NCBI GenBank assembly: GCA_003427395.1
Contig: BFEA01000439.1
Location: forward strand, 493,127 to 516,115
Reading direction: 5' to 3'
Origin: Chara braunii
Lineage: Eukaryota; Streptophyta; Charophyceae; Charales; Characeae
Length of the DNA: 22,989 bases
The notes beneath the pieces are model-generated. The model had not been told where the DNA came from, made no database searches, and saw only the letters and a program-made list of their open reading frames with translations. Numbering within the stretch: the first letter of the stretch is position 1; each line of letters begins with the position of its first letter. The translations under genes were made by a program, and so were the position numbers. This document shows, one piece after another, positions 1 through 8,005 of the stretch.

Positions 1-23
1 CCTTCGCTCCCCTTCCCCCTTCC

Positions 24-205
24 CCCTGATAAACCCTGCAGGAGTCGAACCTGTGACCTGGCACGAAAGAGGAGGAGTCATTGAGTGGGTTGGGTAACAC
101 CGGTGAACTCAATCAAGCCCCAGAAACTCACCAAGAATTGAACCCATGATCTGGCACAAAAGGGGTGGTGGATACTTTAGTCACTTAACGAAGACGTGAA
201 GTAAA
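24..205 (-). repeat. tRNA-derived SINE-like dimer
   Basis: Read on the minus strand there are two tRNA-like units in a row. Each has a T-arm/B-box-like word: GGTTCGACTCC (plus 41-51, a perfect B box) and GGTTCAATTCT (plus 134-144). Both are preceded by a shared stretch, CTTTYGTGCCAGRTCA. The left unit also has a D-loop-like GTTAAGTGACTAAAG. Neither unit folds as a clean functional tRNA by eye, so a tRNA-derived short interspersed element or its relic is the likelier reading. Confidence 0.4.
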
Positions 206-392
206 CTCGGGTGAAAGTGAAGCTTCCCTTCCCCTGTGGGGACACCTCACCCCATCCCAGCATGGGTATTTTATTTTATTATATGATTAATTGATAAATA
301 ACTCAATTAATGATTTAATTGATCCATGACCGAATGTGCCCAGGGCACAGGCTCTAGCCAGCTCTTCGACTCGTTCAGTGTGTGATTTGACA

Positions 393-454
393 GGAGCCTT
401 TGTTGAACGTTGCCTGTAGTGTTAGACAGAACAGTTGTACGGAAGCTTCAGTGA

Positions 455-501
<47 letters not shown>

Positions 502-644
502 CGTGGAGCCTTTGTTGAAAATTGCCCATATTATTAGACAGAATAGTTGTACGGATGCTTCAATAAACCTTCTCTCCCTCTCTTTCTCTTTGTTCAAAAT
601 TGCCGTTATTGTTTGACAGAACAGTTTTACGGATGCTGCAATAA

Positions 645-688
<44 letters not shown>

Positions 689-844
689 GTGCATTGAAGC
701 ATCCGTACAACTGTGCTGTCTAACAATACGGGCAATTTTCAACAAAGGCTCCTCTCTCTCTCTCTCTCTCTCTCTCTAAGGTGCATTGAAGCATCCGTAC
801 AACTGTGCTGCCTAACAATACGGGCAATTTTCAACAAAGGCTCC
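393..844. repeat. Five copies of a 62-67 bp module separated by CT microsatellites
   Basis: The module (GGAGCCTTTGTTGAAAATTG ... TTAGACAG ... GTACGGATGCTTCAATAAACCTT) occurs in direct orientation at 393-459, 505-571 and 588-649, and inverted at 687-752 and 778-844. CT arrays separate the copies, with a CG run at about 487-503. The two inverted copies are nearly identical to each other, which points to recent duplication. No coding potential is visible in the modules. Confidence 0.85.
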
Positions 845-1286
845 TCTCTCTCTCTCTCTCTCTCTGATCTCATTTGTGTCGTGGGAATCCTATACCTCTC
901 AGGAACTCACTCGATGGCCCCCGATGTGCTTCCTGTGACACACGTTCTGGCTTTTCTGCTGCTGTGCGTCGTTCTAGGTGTTCTGTTCTCCACGATGGTG
1001 CTGGCACGCGTCAGTGATGTTTGAATCTGTTGATGGTCGGGCTGTTTGCATCTGTCTATGGTGGTGCCACAGGGGTTGGTGAACGTTTGCATCTGTCTAT
1101 GATGGGCGGGGCAGGGATTGGTGAATGTTTGCCTCTGGCTATGGTGGGGAAGGTTACACAGAATGTGAATATGCTGCTGTCTTTTTCTGTTTCATCACTT
1201 GCATGTGCAACTGAGCGTTAACGATGTGGATAATACACGTGACAATATCCTGGACATGTGCAACTAGTGGTAGATATGGGGGATGA
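845..1286. other. No gene recognised; upstream flank of the helicase exon
   Basis: After the last CT array this is moderately GC-balanced unique-looking DNA with a loose internal repetition around 1033-1150 (GGTGAAYGTTTGC, CTRTGRTGGG). Open frames here are short and match nothing I know. Earlier exons of the helicase-like gene could be here or off the left edge; I could not identify one. Confidence 0.3.
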
Positions 1287-1337
1287 GGTGGGGTGCGAGG
1301 GGATGTGCATGATGATGACTTGCATAATGTCAACCAG

Positions 1338-1475
1338 GAAACCTTTGCCGAGCTGCTGGATGTGATCAGTGGGCGCGGAAGTGTCGCTGCGGCTGTTTGC
1401 TGTTGCAGCAGAGATGTCTTGGACATGCTTGCCACCGTAGTCTCTGACGCCAACCATGTCTCACTGCTGATGTTG
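1338..1475 (+). CDS. Exon (partial gene): divergent eIF4A-like DEAD-box helicase, start of RecA2 domain
   Basis: This is the first exon I can place of a split gene that continues at 3858. It encodes 46 residues beginning ETFAELLDVI, with SVAAAVCCCSRDVLDML in the position where DEAD-box helicases have the first strand and motif IV of the second RecA-like domain. It ends at a strong donor, TTG|GTGAGTAG (1475/1476), in phase 0. The acceptor chosen is CAACCAG|GAAACC (1337/1338). It is weak in pyrimidines, and an in-frame TGA at 1284-1286 limits the start to between 1287 and 1338. Joined in frame to the next exon, the sequence runs from SLLML straight into HSDM, as expected for the family. The Q motif, Walker A and DEAD exons should lie upstream and are not visible. 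Exon identity is inferred from motif order across the four pieces. Confidence 0.55.
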
Positions 1476-1568
1476 GTGAGTAGTCGTACTTCATGCTTTA
1501 TGGGAAGCTGCATCATAATCACCGTACCATTTGCCTTGTGTTGAAATAGCGTCAAAATTCCGTCAATC

Positions 1569-1645
1569 GTGTGACTGTGTGTGTGATTCTGTGTGTGACT
1601 CTGTGTGTGTGACTGTGTGTGTGACTGTGTGTGTGACTGTGTGTT
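1569..1645 (+). repeat. GTGTGTGACT minisatellite
   Basis: About seven imperfect 8-12 bp units of GTGTGTGACT/GTGTGATTCT in tandem, inside the first intron of the helicase-like gene. The apparent Ser-His-Thr-Gln repeats in minus-strand translation are a by-product. Confidence 0.85.
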
Positions 1646-1684
1646 GTCATGTTCACTATACACAAACTCCACTATAAAAGCATG

Positions 1685-1726
1685 ACTGTGCCACACCTTT
1701 TCGTCAGAGTTTCTCTGACTCGTGAG
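1685..1726 (-). ncRNA. Degenerate hammerhead-ribozyme-like motif
   Basis: On the minus strand: CTCACGA, then a perfect 7-bp stem GTCAGAG/CTCTGAC with an AAA loop (plus 1703-1719), then GAAA. This is the hammerhead core order (CUGANGA, stem II, GAAA). The third core base is C instead of the invariant G, and the strand that would form stems I and III is missing where the sequence runs into (TTTTC)n and poly-T, so it should be inactive. It aligns over about 40 bases with the better motif at 4818-4880. Confidence 0.5.
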
Positions 1727-1730
1727 TTCA

Positions 1731-1739
1731 TTTCTTTTC

Positions 1740-1789
<50 letters not shown>
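1731..1789. repeat. (TTTTC)n and poly-T tract
   Basis: About five TTTTC units pass into an uninterrupted T run to 1789. Read on the minus strand this is an A-rich tail-like tract directly beside the degenerate hammerhead motif. Confidence 0.9.
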
Positions 1790-1790
<1 letters not shown>

Positions 1791-1944
1791 AACCCTCTTG
1801 CGAGGCCTCTATCCCAGCGGCGGTAAGAGAGCCACCGGGATTGAGGCTTCGGCTGTTGGACTGCTCCATCTATTGGTGGGGAGCGGCAGGTTGCGACATC
1901 ATATTAACTCTTTTGTTTCCTTCTTACATTTTTTTGTTTGTTCG

Positions 1945-2003
<59 letters not shown>

Positions 2004-2088
2004 GAACCTCGGAGGCAGCTTGAGGTGCTGGTAGGAGCAGTCGCCTCAAGCTGGTCCGGTGTAGGCTCCATCTAGTGGGGAGCAGCAC
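1790..2088. repeat. Duplicated module flanking a (GTT)n microsatellite
   Basis: Two related segments (about 1790-1892 and 2003-2088) both begin TGAACC and end with CTCCATCTA..GGGGAGC. Between them lies (GTT)n at 1944-2004. The polyglutamine seen in minus-strand translation is the microsatellite. The right segment stops at the adapter at 2089. Confidence 0.75.
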
Positions 2089-2113
2089 CTGTCTCTTATA
2101 CACATCTAGATGT
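2089..2113 (+). other. Nextera mate-pair junction adapter (sequencing artefact)
   Basis: CTGTCTCTTATACACATCT (2089-2107) is the Tn5 mosaic end used in Nextera libraries. It is followed by AGATGT, the first six bases of the reverse mosaic end, so 25 of the 38 bases of the circularised mate-pair junction adapter are present. Genomic sequence resumes at 2114 inside an ACCAGTAC terminal repeat. Confidence 0.95.
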
Positions 2114-2300
2114 ACCAGTACTTTTGATGCCACCCTTGCCAGAAATGCCCTGTGGGCGCAAAGAAAAACGAACCGGCGCGGGCCTTCTTTTGGCTGGCGT
2201 AGCCAGCCATTTTGCTCCGGTAGGACGACGTCTGGAGCTTGTGGCGCGTTAACGACCCTGTCGGAGAAAAATGACTGGGAGAAGTACTGGTGGTTTAAAT
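2114..2300. mobile_element. Short TIR element, family 1 copy A (left end cut by adapter)
   Basis: Right end GTACTGGTGGTTTAAAT (2284-2300) is the inverse of ACCAGTAC at 2114-2121; the outer part of the left repeat is replaced by the adapter. The interior (AAACGAACCGGCG, TGGCTGGCGTAGCCAGCCA, GGAGAAAAATGACTGGGA) aligns along its length with the copy at 9631-9820. It is non-coding, so non-autonomous. Confidence 0.7.
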
Positions 2301-2601
2301 AGAGGAACCGGTGAGAAAAAGGCAAGAGTAGCCGCTAAAGTTATTGCATGCGTCAGGATTTGCACACAATCTGTTTCTTTTTTCCAACTGTTACAGATGC
2401 GAACAAACGTATGGCAGGACTACTGTTTACAATTTTAATTTACAATTACGTGTGTACTGTTTACACCATGCGGCCAGTAATGCTCACCGGGATTTTCTTC
2501 TGGTGGGTGAGTGAATGGTGCACAGTCTATTGCGAACCATTCACCCGCCAGGGAGTTCCTTCATATTGGATTGGGGATTATTGTGTGTGGCATCGTTCCA
2601 G

Positions 2602-2696
2602 GACCAATTTGGCCACTCCGGCCAATTGGGGCAATCTGGCCAATTGGGGCAATCTGGCCAATTGGGCCAATCTGGGCAAATCTGGCCAGTCTGGGG
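2602..2696 (+). repeat. 18-bp minisatellite (CCAATTGGGGCAATCTGG)
   Basis: About five imperfect units of CCAATTGGGGCAATCTGG in tandem. CCAATTGG within the unit is palindromic. Every frame across it is open, which creates several false reading frames. Confidence 0.9.
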
Positions 2697-2769
2697 AATG
2701 GTCACCACCTCTGGCAAAGGAAGAGCAGCATATGACAGCACTGCATTGTGCATTTGAGCTTACAGCCAG

Positions 2770-3043
2770 GTTTTGCACATGGTTACAATAAGGAAAAAAA
2801 AAAAATTGAACCAAATTAGAGAAGTTAAAGAGTCTCAAGTGAGGGCTACCTAGCACAGCAGTCAGCAGCAGTCCTTAAATGCACCTCTGTAATGTTAGAA
2901 TAAGTCAAGTTTTGCACATGGTTTTGCAATAAGGAAAACAATCCGAACGAAAAAGAAAGGGGGGGAAAAAAAGGCCTTCTCAAATGAGGGCTACCTAGTA
3001 GCAGTCAACAGCAGTCCTTAAATGGACCTCTGTAATGGTAGAA
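2770..3043 (+). repeat. Tandem duplication of about 135 bp
   Basis: 2770-2901 and 2911-3043 share TTTTGCACATGGTT..CAATAAGGAAAA at the left and TCTCAARTGAGGGCTACCTAG..CAGCAGTCCTTAAATG..CCTCTGTAATG at the right, separated by differing A/G-rich tracts. The copies have clearly diverged. Confidence 0.85.
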
Positions 3044-3121
3044 GGCACTTCTTCCTCAAAGAGGACGGCTGTGCTGTCCCTCCTTGTTGTGCTTGCAACG
3101 CTGCACATTCTTCTGTCACCG

Positions 3122-3180
3122 TGATTGTGTGACTGCGACTGTGTGCCTGTGTGACTGTGTGACTGTGTGACTGTGTGATC
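3122..3180 (+). repeat. GTGTGACT minisatellite
   Basis: Tandem GTGTGACT units, several of them perfect (3148-3177), with variants at the left end. The unit resembles the array at 1569-1645 in the same intron. Confidence 0.85.
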
Positions 3181-3685
3181 GTGACGAGCTCGAAGGGTGA
3201 GAGTGTCAGGGGCGTAAGAGAGCACTTGAGGCCTGTGACAACGACCATCCTGCATCAGAATCTGAAGTGCTTGCTTTTTCTTTTTCCACTGTTTTCTCTC
3301 AGTTCTGAATTCGGACCACATTTCCATTTGCAGGGGCCACGAGTACAAGGAGGCGTGGGGGGAAGGGAGTGGAGTGGGGGCAGCTAATTTTCTGTGTGTT
3401 GTGGTAACAGGAGCACGTATTCGCCTATCGCACGATTTTAACGGAGCTACCGAAAGGACTGCAGCATAGCAGAGGATGGGAGTGTGTGACTACCTGGTTG
3501 TGTGATATCAAGTGTGACAGTGCCCCGTAATGTGGCACTCTTCTTGGCTCGGCAGCGAAACTGACGAGTGGAAAAAGGGATTTTTTGAGCCGTCAACCTT
3601 AGGCTTGACAAGGCTATGTCCAATGGTTCACAATCTCTGATATAATAGGATAGCAGGTTTGCTAACCGATTGTAGGCAGCATCCA

Positions 3686-3795
3686 GTGTGCGTGGCAATG
3701 TGTGACAGTGTGTGGCATTTGTCTGGATATGGAAAAAGGTAGTGTGTGTGGCAATGTGTGACAGTGTGTGGCGTCTGTCTGGATATGGAAAAGCT
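3686..3795 (+). repeat. Two tandem copies of a ~55 bp unit
   Basis: 3686-3740 and 3742-3795 share GTGGCAATGTGTGACAGTGT and GTCTGGATATGGAAAA with few differences. They lie about 60 bp upstream of the next helicase exon. Confidence 0.85.
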
Positions 3796-3857
3796 GGCTA
3801 ACGGTGACGTGTGTGCATGTGTGCTGTGTATTGTGATGGTGACTTCTGCTGCTGCAG

Positions 3858-4100
3858 CACAGTGACATGGGTGACGTGGAGCGGTCCTTGGTTCTTGATC
3901 AGTTCAGGGCCTTGATTGAGTACGAACGCATTGTCAGGGAAGACGAAGGGCTCGCTAAGGAAAGCGGCAGACATGAAAAGCAGATTGAAAGGAAAGTTCA
4001 TGTGTTGGTGATGACTGATGCATGTTTACCGACACCGGCTTTGGGGGAGGCCCCTCTCGGTGTCCACTTGTTGCTCAATTACGAACTTCCAGTTAAAAAG
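3858..4100 (+). CDS. Exon: divergent eIF4A-like DEAD-box helicase, motif V region
   Basis: Acceptor GCTGCTGCAG|CAC (3857/3858) and donor AAAAAG|GTAAGG (4100/4101) are both strong, and the exon is 81 whole codons in phase 0. It starts HSDM and continues ERSLVLDQFR, matching the DEAD-box pattern H.D....eR...l..FR after motif IV. An acidic/basic stretch (EYERIVREDEGLAKESG) follows, longer than in ordinary eIF4A. VHVLVMTDACL sits where motif V (TTDVAARGxD) belongs, but the ARGxD residues are gone. LLNYELPVKK corresponds to the INYDLP strand just after motif V. Loss of motif V argues for a non-canonical or inactive ATPase. The 2382-bp intron before it and about 5.1 kb after it are full of repeats. 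Confidence 0.65.
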
Positions 4101-4273
4101 GTAAGGCCAAGTCCGTTGTTGTTTTAGAAAGATGGATACCTGTGTGTGATAGCGGACGCTGAGGCTGGCAGCTCGAGAGAACAGAAATTATCCTGCAGGC
4201 CCATGTGAAACAAGAGCTTCAAAGTTCAAAGCAATGCTTCAATTCCCACCAGACAAACTTGCGATGTACAAGG

Positions 4274-4332
4274 TGCTTCCTTGGTTAGCTCAGAATTGAT
4301 TGCACGAGGTCATCCCGAGTTTGACTAAGGCT
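4274..4332 (+). repeat. tRNA-like sequence (SINE relic)
   Basis: TTGGTTAGCTCAG (4281-4293) matches a Pol III A box/tRNA D-arm, and GGTCATCCCGAGTTTGACTA (4308-4327) resembles a T-arm with a B-box core one base off consensus. The spacing is normal for a tRNA-like promoter. No anticodon stem is convincing, so this is better read as a SINE head or tRNA pseudogene. Confidence 0.35.
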
Positions 4333-4385
4333 GTTGATTATGGCCACTTCATGTCCCAACGAAGAATTGCCATATCCTGACTCAT

Positions 4386-4487
4386 TAAAAAGAGGACGAG
4401 GAAAACAACAACAACAACAACAACAAGGAGGAGGAGAGGGTGGAAACAAGAGGAATGAGAGGGTGAGGAAGAGGAGGAGAGGCGGCT

Positions 4488-4527
<40 letters not shown>

Positions 4528-4551
4528 GGGAGGAGAAGAGAGGAATCACTG
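4386..4551 (+). repeat. Purine-rich tract with (CAA)n and a 39-G run
   Basis: Purines dominate the plus strand here: a (CAA)n array at about 4405-4425, then GGA/GAG-rich DNA, then 39 consecutive G (4488-4526). The run could form G-quadruplexes. Its exact length in the assembly is doubtful. Confidence 0.85.
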
Positions 4552-4817
4552 ATGATCTCCTGAGACACCAATGATGAGTTTCAAGAATTCATAATTCTTG
4601 CAGAATCTTGTTTTTTTTTTCTTTTTCCGGTCTTCTTATTTCTGAAAGCAAAACCTATAGGAGCTATGGCTCCTTTCCTATTCTGAATAGCATCTGGCTG
4701 ATCCATCTTCCCCCTGGCAAGTCAAAACAAATACATGGTATAGATCGTCAAACAGAGCTGTGCGGTAAACTGTAGGCAGAGAGGGAGGGAGAAGACGACA
4801 ACAAACGAGGGGCTGTG

Positions 4818-4880
4818 ACAAACTGTTTCGTCGGAGTTTCACCGACTCGTCAGGAGGCTGAACCCTCGTATACAGTCTGC
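4818..4880 (-). ncRNA. Hammerhead ribozyme-like motif, type III arrangement
   Basis: Read on the minus strand from 4880: stem III strand GCAGACTG, then T and A at the usual U16.1/H17 positions, stem I GAGG (4867-4864) pairing CCTC (4857-4854), core CTGACGA (4853-4847), stem II GTCGG..CCGAC (4846-4830), GAAA (4829-4826), and closing stem III strand CAGTTTGT (4825-4818), eight pairs including two G-U. All invariant core bases are present. The flaw is three extra bases (TAC) between the expected cleavage site and stem I, so activity is uncertain. Hammerheads of this type occur in plant retrozymes; whether this belongs to one is inference. Confidence 0.6.
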
Positions 4881-4900
4881 AGAATCCCCTAACTGATTAC

Positions 4901-5262
4901 GCTGTAAGTGATAATCCACCTTAAGCCCAGTTGTGGTTAAGCATCAACGACTGCCCCAGAACTGATACCCCTCTGAGGTGGTGGGGACCACCAACCACTG
5001 CCCTCAAGGTTACCTGTGGCGAAAATCAAAGCAGACTGTCACTCACCCACACCAGATGGACAACTCTACAGCCTGTCGGTTCACACCCCATCACATATAT
5101 GTATATATATTATATAGAAACAACGGTGGACGCGGCATGTTTTGAAACCTTAAAGCCAAAAGAAACTCGCGGCGGCAAGGAAACCACGCTCCAACTCAAA
5201 ATGAGCGATTTCGGTCCAAAAGTATCCGGTGGGCATTTTTTATTATTATTATTTTTTTCCCC
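4901..5262. other. No gene recognised
   Basis: Unremarkable intron sequence with a short AT-rich patch (5094-5118, alternating TA) and a TTATTATTATT run at 5239-5251. A 149-codon open frame here depends partly on the following 39-bp repeat and resembles nothing known. Confidence 0.3.
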
Positions 5263-5356
5263 TCTGACACCACGACCGACCCCTGTAAATATGACACCCG
5301 GTCTGACACCACGGCCGACCCCTGTAAATATGACACCCGGTCTGACACCACGGCCG
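5263..5356 (+). repeat. 39-bp minisatellite
   Basis: Two perfect-length units (5263-5301, 5302-5340) and a partial third (to 5356), beginning TCTGACACCACGRCCGACCC. Because 39 is divisible by three, all frames show a 13-residue repeat; this is a by-product. Confidence 0.9.
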
Positions 5357-5679
5357 TTGGTACTTCCGTCACGTTTTTGAACTCGGTGCGGTTTTCTTTG
5401 CCGACGCGTGTTTTTTTTGCCCATGCGATACTCAAAGGTGACATGAACGGACTTACCTCTATTGTGACAATATATATACACCCTCTCTAGACTCTCTCAC
5501 TCTTCCCTCTGCTGTGGCTTGGAGGCTCTGATCAAGGAGGACCTTCAGCACGTACTCACTCCCTGTGAGCACGTCTTTCCCACCCTTTCTGCTTTATTTG
5601 TCTTAAACGACGACTAAACCAGAGTATAGACGATGTTTGCAAGCTCGTCTGTTGTCCCTACCCACCTCCTTACCCTTCT

Positions 5680-5721
5680 CCCGTTTTCTTCCGAATAGAA
5701 CGTACGGTCCTTATAGCTTCA
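5680..5721. mobile_element. TIR family 2, left-end fragment
   Basis: CCGTTTTCTTCCGAATAGAACG followed by GGTCCTTATAGCTTC matches the left terminal region of the element at 8367-8480. No matching right end is visible, so this is a fragment. Confidence 0.55.
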
Positions 5722-5790
5722 GTCCACAGATTCTTTATTTTTCTGTCAGGTTCTTCACTTGAGCCAACAGGTTTATAGATTCAGTGGCCA

Positions 5791-5901
5791 GTACCGTCTT
5801 CTTCCAAATAGAACATGCGGTCATTATATCTGTATTTGGGGCATCTTTCCGTCTGGATACAGGTACAATGACGGTACATTCTATTCCGGTGAAGACGCTA
5901 G
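5791..5901. mobile_element. TIR family 2, second copy
   Basis: Left end GTACCGTCTTCTTCCAAATA with GAACATGCGGTCATTAT is inverted at the right as ACAATGACGGTACATTCTAT and TCCGGTGAAGACGCTAG. The length (111 bp) and interior word CTGTATTTKGG agree with the 8367-8480 copy. Non-coding. Confidence 0.8.
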
Positions 5902-6060
5902 TCTTCGTTTGCACCGTTCTGTCGTCCTTGCTCCTGATTGGCCCTCTCCTTACCTCTTTCTTGAATAACCGCTACCCGTATAGTTGGAGTTGTCCGAGCC
6001 CCCCTATTAATGCACACCTACATCCAATACTGTTTTTCATGAGCTTCCCAAGCATTGGGC

Positions 6061-6240
6061 GCCCAAAAAAAAAAAAAAAAAAAAAAAAAAAAACGAACTG
6101 ACGAAGACGCCATTTTTCTTCTCTTTGAATGCCAATGCCAGCCATTCTGGTCTGGTAGCCGTGAGCCCCTGAAAATTTTGGATGTATGCAATCTCGGGGC
6201 TTGAAGATGATAAATCTCACTGAACCGCCACTCTCCGGGA
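6061..6240. mobile_element. TIR family 1, degenerate copy with long poly-A
   Basis: GCGCCC, a 29-A run (6065-6093), AACGAACTG, then GCCAGCCATTCTGGTCTGGT and CCCCTGAAAATTTTGG match the core of the family. The terminal repeats are not convincing. Confidence 0.45.
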
Positions 6241-6371
6241 GCTCCTGTCTTAGGTAGACGAGGCAATAGACGTCCTTTGGATCATTAGGTAGAAGAGGGG
6301 AATAGAATTAGAGAAGAGAAAGTCGGTTGAATCATAGGTAGAAGAGGCAATGGAGGCAATAGAGGCAATAT

Positions 6372-6523
6372 GGATGCTTGAAATGGAATCCATGGTCGAT
6401 GCAGCTCACAGTCTTAGGCAGGCCTCTCCAACAATATAGTCCTCGTAAGCAGTCTCAGGCGCCTTAAATAGATGCTTGAAATGACATCCATGGTCAAGGC
6501 AGCTAGCGGTCCTTAGGCCTGTT
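6372..6523 (+). repeat. Two diverged copies of a ~54 bp unit
   Basis: GATGCTTGAAATGRMATCCATGGTC..GCAGCT..AGKCCTTAGGC occurs at about 6372-6427 and 6471-6523. AGGCCTCTTAAA words repeat just downstream (6533-6559). Confidence 0.7.
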
Positions 6524-6554
6524 AAACAGTTCTAGGCCTCTTAAATAGGCCTCT

Positions 6555-6724
6555 TAAACTGCCACCAGTACATGGCCCCAGCCTTGCTGAAAAAGAAACT
6601 CATCACCTACGAAAATTTTGGAGGCTCGACCTATCGGACCACCATGGCTGGCTGCGCTAGGTGTTTTGGAAAAGCTTGGCGCGCAGTAAGGCACCTGCAG
6701 GCCCGGGTGTACCGGTGGTTTAAA
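6555..6724. mobile_element. TIR family 1, copy B
   Basis: Left TTAAACTGCCACCAGTACA and right TGTACCGGTGGTTTAAA are inverted repeats. The core words of the family are present in reverse orientation (GAAAATTTTGGAGG ... CCATGGCTGGCTGCGC). About 170 bp, non-coding. Confidence 0.7.
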
Positions 6725-6728
6725 ACCG

Positions 6729-6878
6729 AAACCAGCAGTACTTTCAGAAGTCGCAGTGTGCATGCAGCCAGCCATTGGTACAGTGCCGCACCGTTTCCAC
6801 TTGAATGAATTTATTCCACCGCCCCAGGCACATTCATCCCAGCAGGTCCCCGCGACTTTCGGAAGTAACTGGTGGTTT
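6729..6878. mobile_element. TIR family 1, copy C
   Basis: Left AAACCAGCAGTACTTTC..AAGTCGC pairs with right GCGACTTTCGGAAGTAACTG and GTGGTTT, about 26 bp of imperfect inverted repeat. It abuts copies B and D on both sides, giving three TIR elements nose to tail. Confidence 0.65.
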
Positions 6879-6881
6879 AGA

Positions 6882-7197
6882 ATTTAAATCACCAGTACGT
6901 TTCCCTGCTATTTTTTCAGAGTTACGGCTTGCATGCTGCCGCAACTTTTGGGGCTTGGCCGCCGGAGCAAAATTGGAGGGTCTGTAGATTGGGTCGTGAT
7001 CTTTCCAGGGAAAAAAAAAAAAAAAAAAAAAACATCGTTTCAACTTTCAACCGCGAAATAAATCGCGGCGGCAATTCGACCCATTTTCCATTTTTGCCAC
7101 TCCGCCGGTTCTCTCCACTGTGCTACCGGTAGTCCTAACGAATCTGTGCTACCGGTCCCCCCAAATCTAGGACGGTGGGGGTAGTGGTGGTTTAAAT
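6882..7197. mobile_element. TIR family 1, copy D
   Basis: Left ATTTAAATCACCAGTAC and right GTAGTGGTGGTTTAAAT are inverted repeats. The element is about 316 bp, longer than its relatives, with an internal poly-A and a duplicated CTGTGCTACCGGT (7119-7131, 7145-7157). Confidence 0.65.
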
Positions 7198-7290
7198 GGA
7201 ATCCTTTAACAATCCATCCCATTTGCAAAGGTCCATGTGCAAGGAAGATGAGCAATAGCAAATTCCAGAACTCAAACAGCATCATACATG

Positions 7291-7291
7291 N

Positions 7292-7352
<61 letters not shown>
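7291..7352. repeat. (GA)n microsatellite with an N at its left edge
   Basis: Uninterrupted GA repeats follow a single N at 7291. The N marks uncertain assembly and the true array length is unknown. Confidence 0.95.
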
Positions 7353-7354
<2 letters not shown>

Positions 7355-8005
7355 CAATCTGCATTGAGAGATGCTGAAAAAACTTCAAGAGGGTAAGTTC
7401 TATGTATGTCACAAGAGGGACTGGATAGAGGGCGAGATGTGATAATCACTTGGGAAGTTTCGGTTGGTGCTTTGGTTTCTGAGCCACTTTTGCTTGCAAC
7501 GGCTAAACCTGTTTTACTGTCTTACAACTTTACAGAGGGTTGACACAGTCACTATCAGTCGCTCGGCATCTCTCTCCATTGTTGCTGTTGTTGTTGTTGC
7601 CGGTTGCTTGTTGTTGTGTACCTACTTCTTGGTACTGTGATCCGAGCAAAGGTGTTCTCTGGAAGCTTTGCCACAACACCTTTGGGAAAGCACCTTGGCT
7701 ATCCTACTCCACTGGTGGAGCTTGTTTCCTCAAACCACCACCACATCCAGTGGCTTCCAAAGATCACAGCAGCCATAACCATAGACAAGCAGGCAATGGA
7801 TTCCGTACCTTCGTAAATGGTGGTCAATTGTGGCACATAAAGGGTACTTGTGGCTAAAAGCAGAGGTTCCCAAAAGAGAGTCTTCTAGAAGCTGTCACAG
7901 TTTCAAAGGACTTTTTTTTTTTCGTTCTTCTTTTTTTGACTCGGAAATTGTGAACTTGCCAGGAGGCATATGTCCGCAGGATTGGGGCATGTTTTGGCCC
8001 TGCAG
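7353..8005 (+). other. Intron DNA; possible exon acceptor at 7535, nothing recognised
   Basis: TGTCTTACAACTTTACAG|AGG (7535/7536) is a good-looking acceptor, followed by long open frames in which leucine/valine codons come from GTT-rich DNA. None of the translations is recognisable, and no donor is obvious before stops accumulate. It lies within the intron of the helicase-like gene, so it may be repeat-derived. Confidence 0.25.

Noticed and set aside
1924-2325. Minus-strand protein with polyglutamine
   Set aside because: The Gln run is the (GTT)n microsatellite and the frame crosses the sequencing adapter.
2348-2791. Open frame with NWGNLA repeats
   Set aside because: The repeat is an 18-bp minisatellite open in all frames; nothing else in it looks like a protein.
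3555-3590. CTGACGAG as another hammerhead core
   Set aside because: No pairing stem II and no correctly placed GAAA.
4545-4580. CTGATGA with a short stem as a third hammerhead
   Set aside because: No GAAA follows the stem and no stem I or III partners are present.
5110-5481. Proline/glycine repeat proteins on both strands
   Set aside because: Produced by a 39-bp tandem repeat whose length is a multiple of three.
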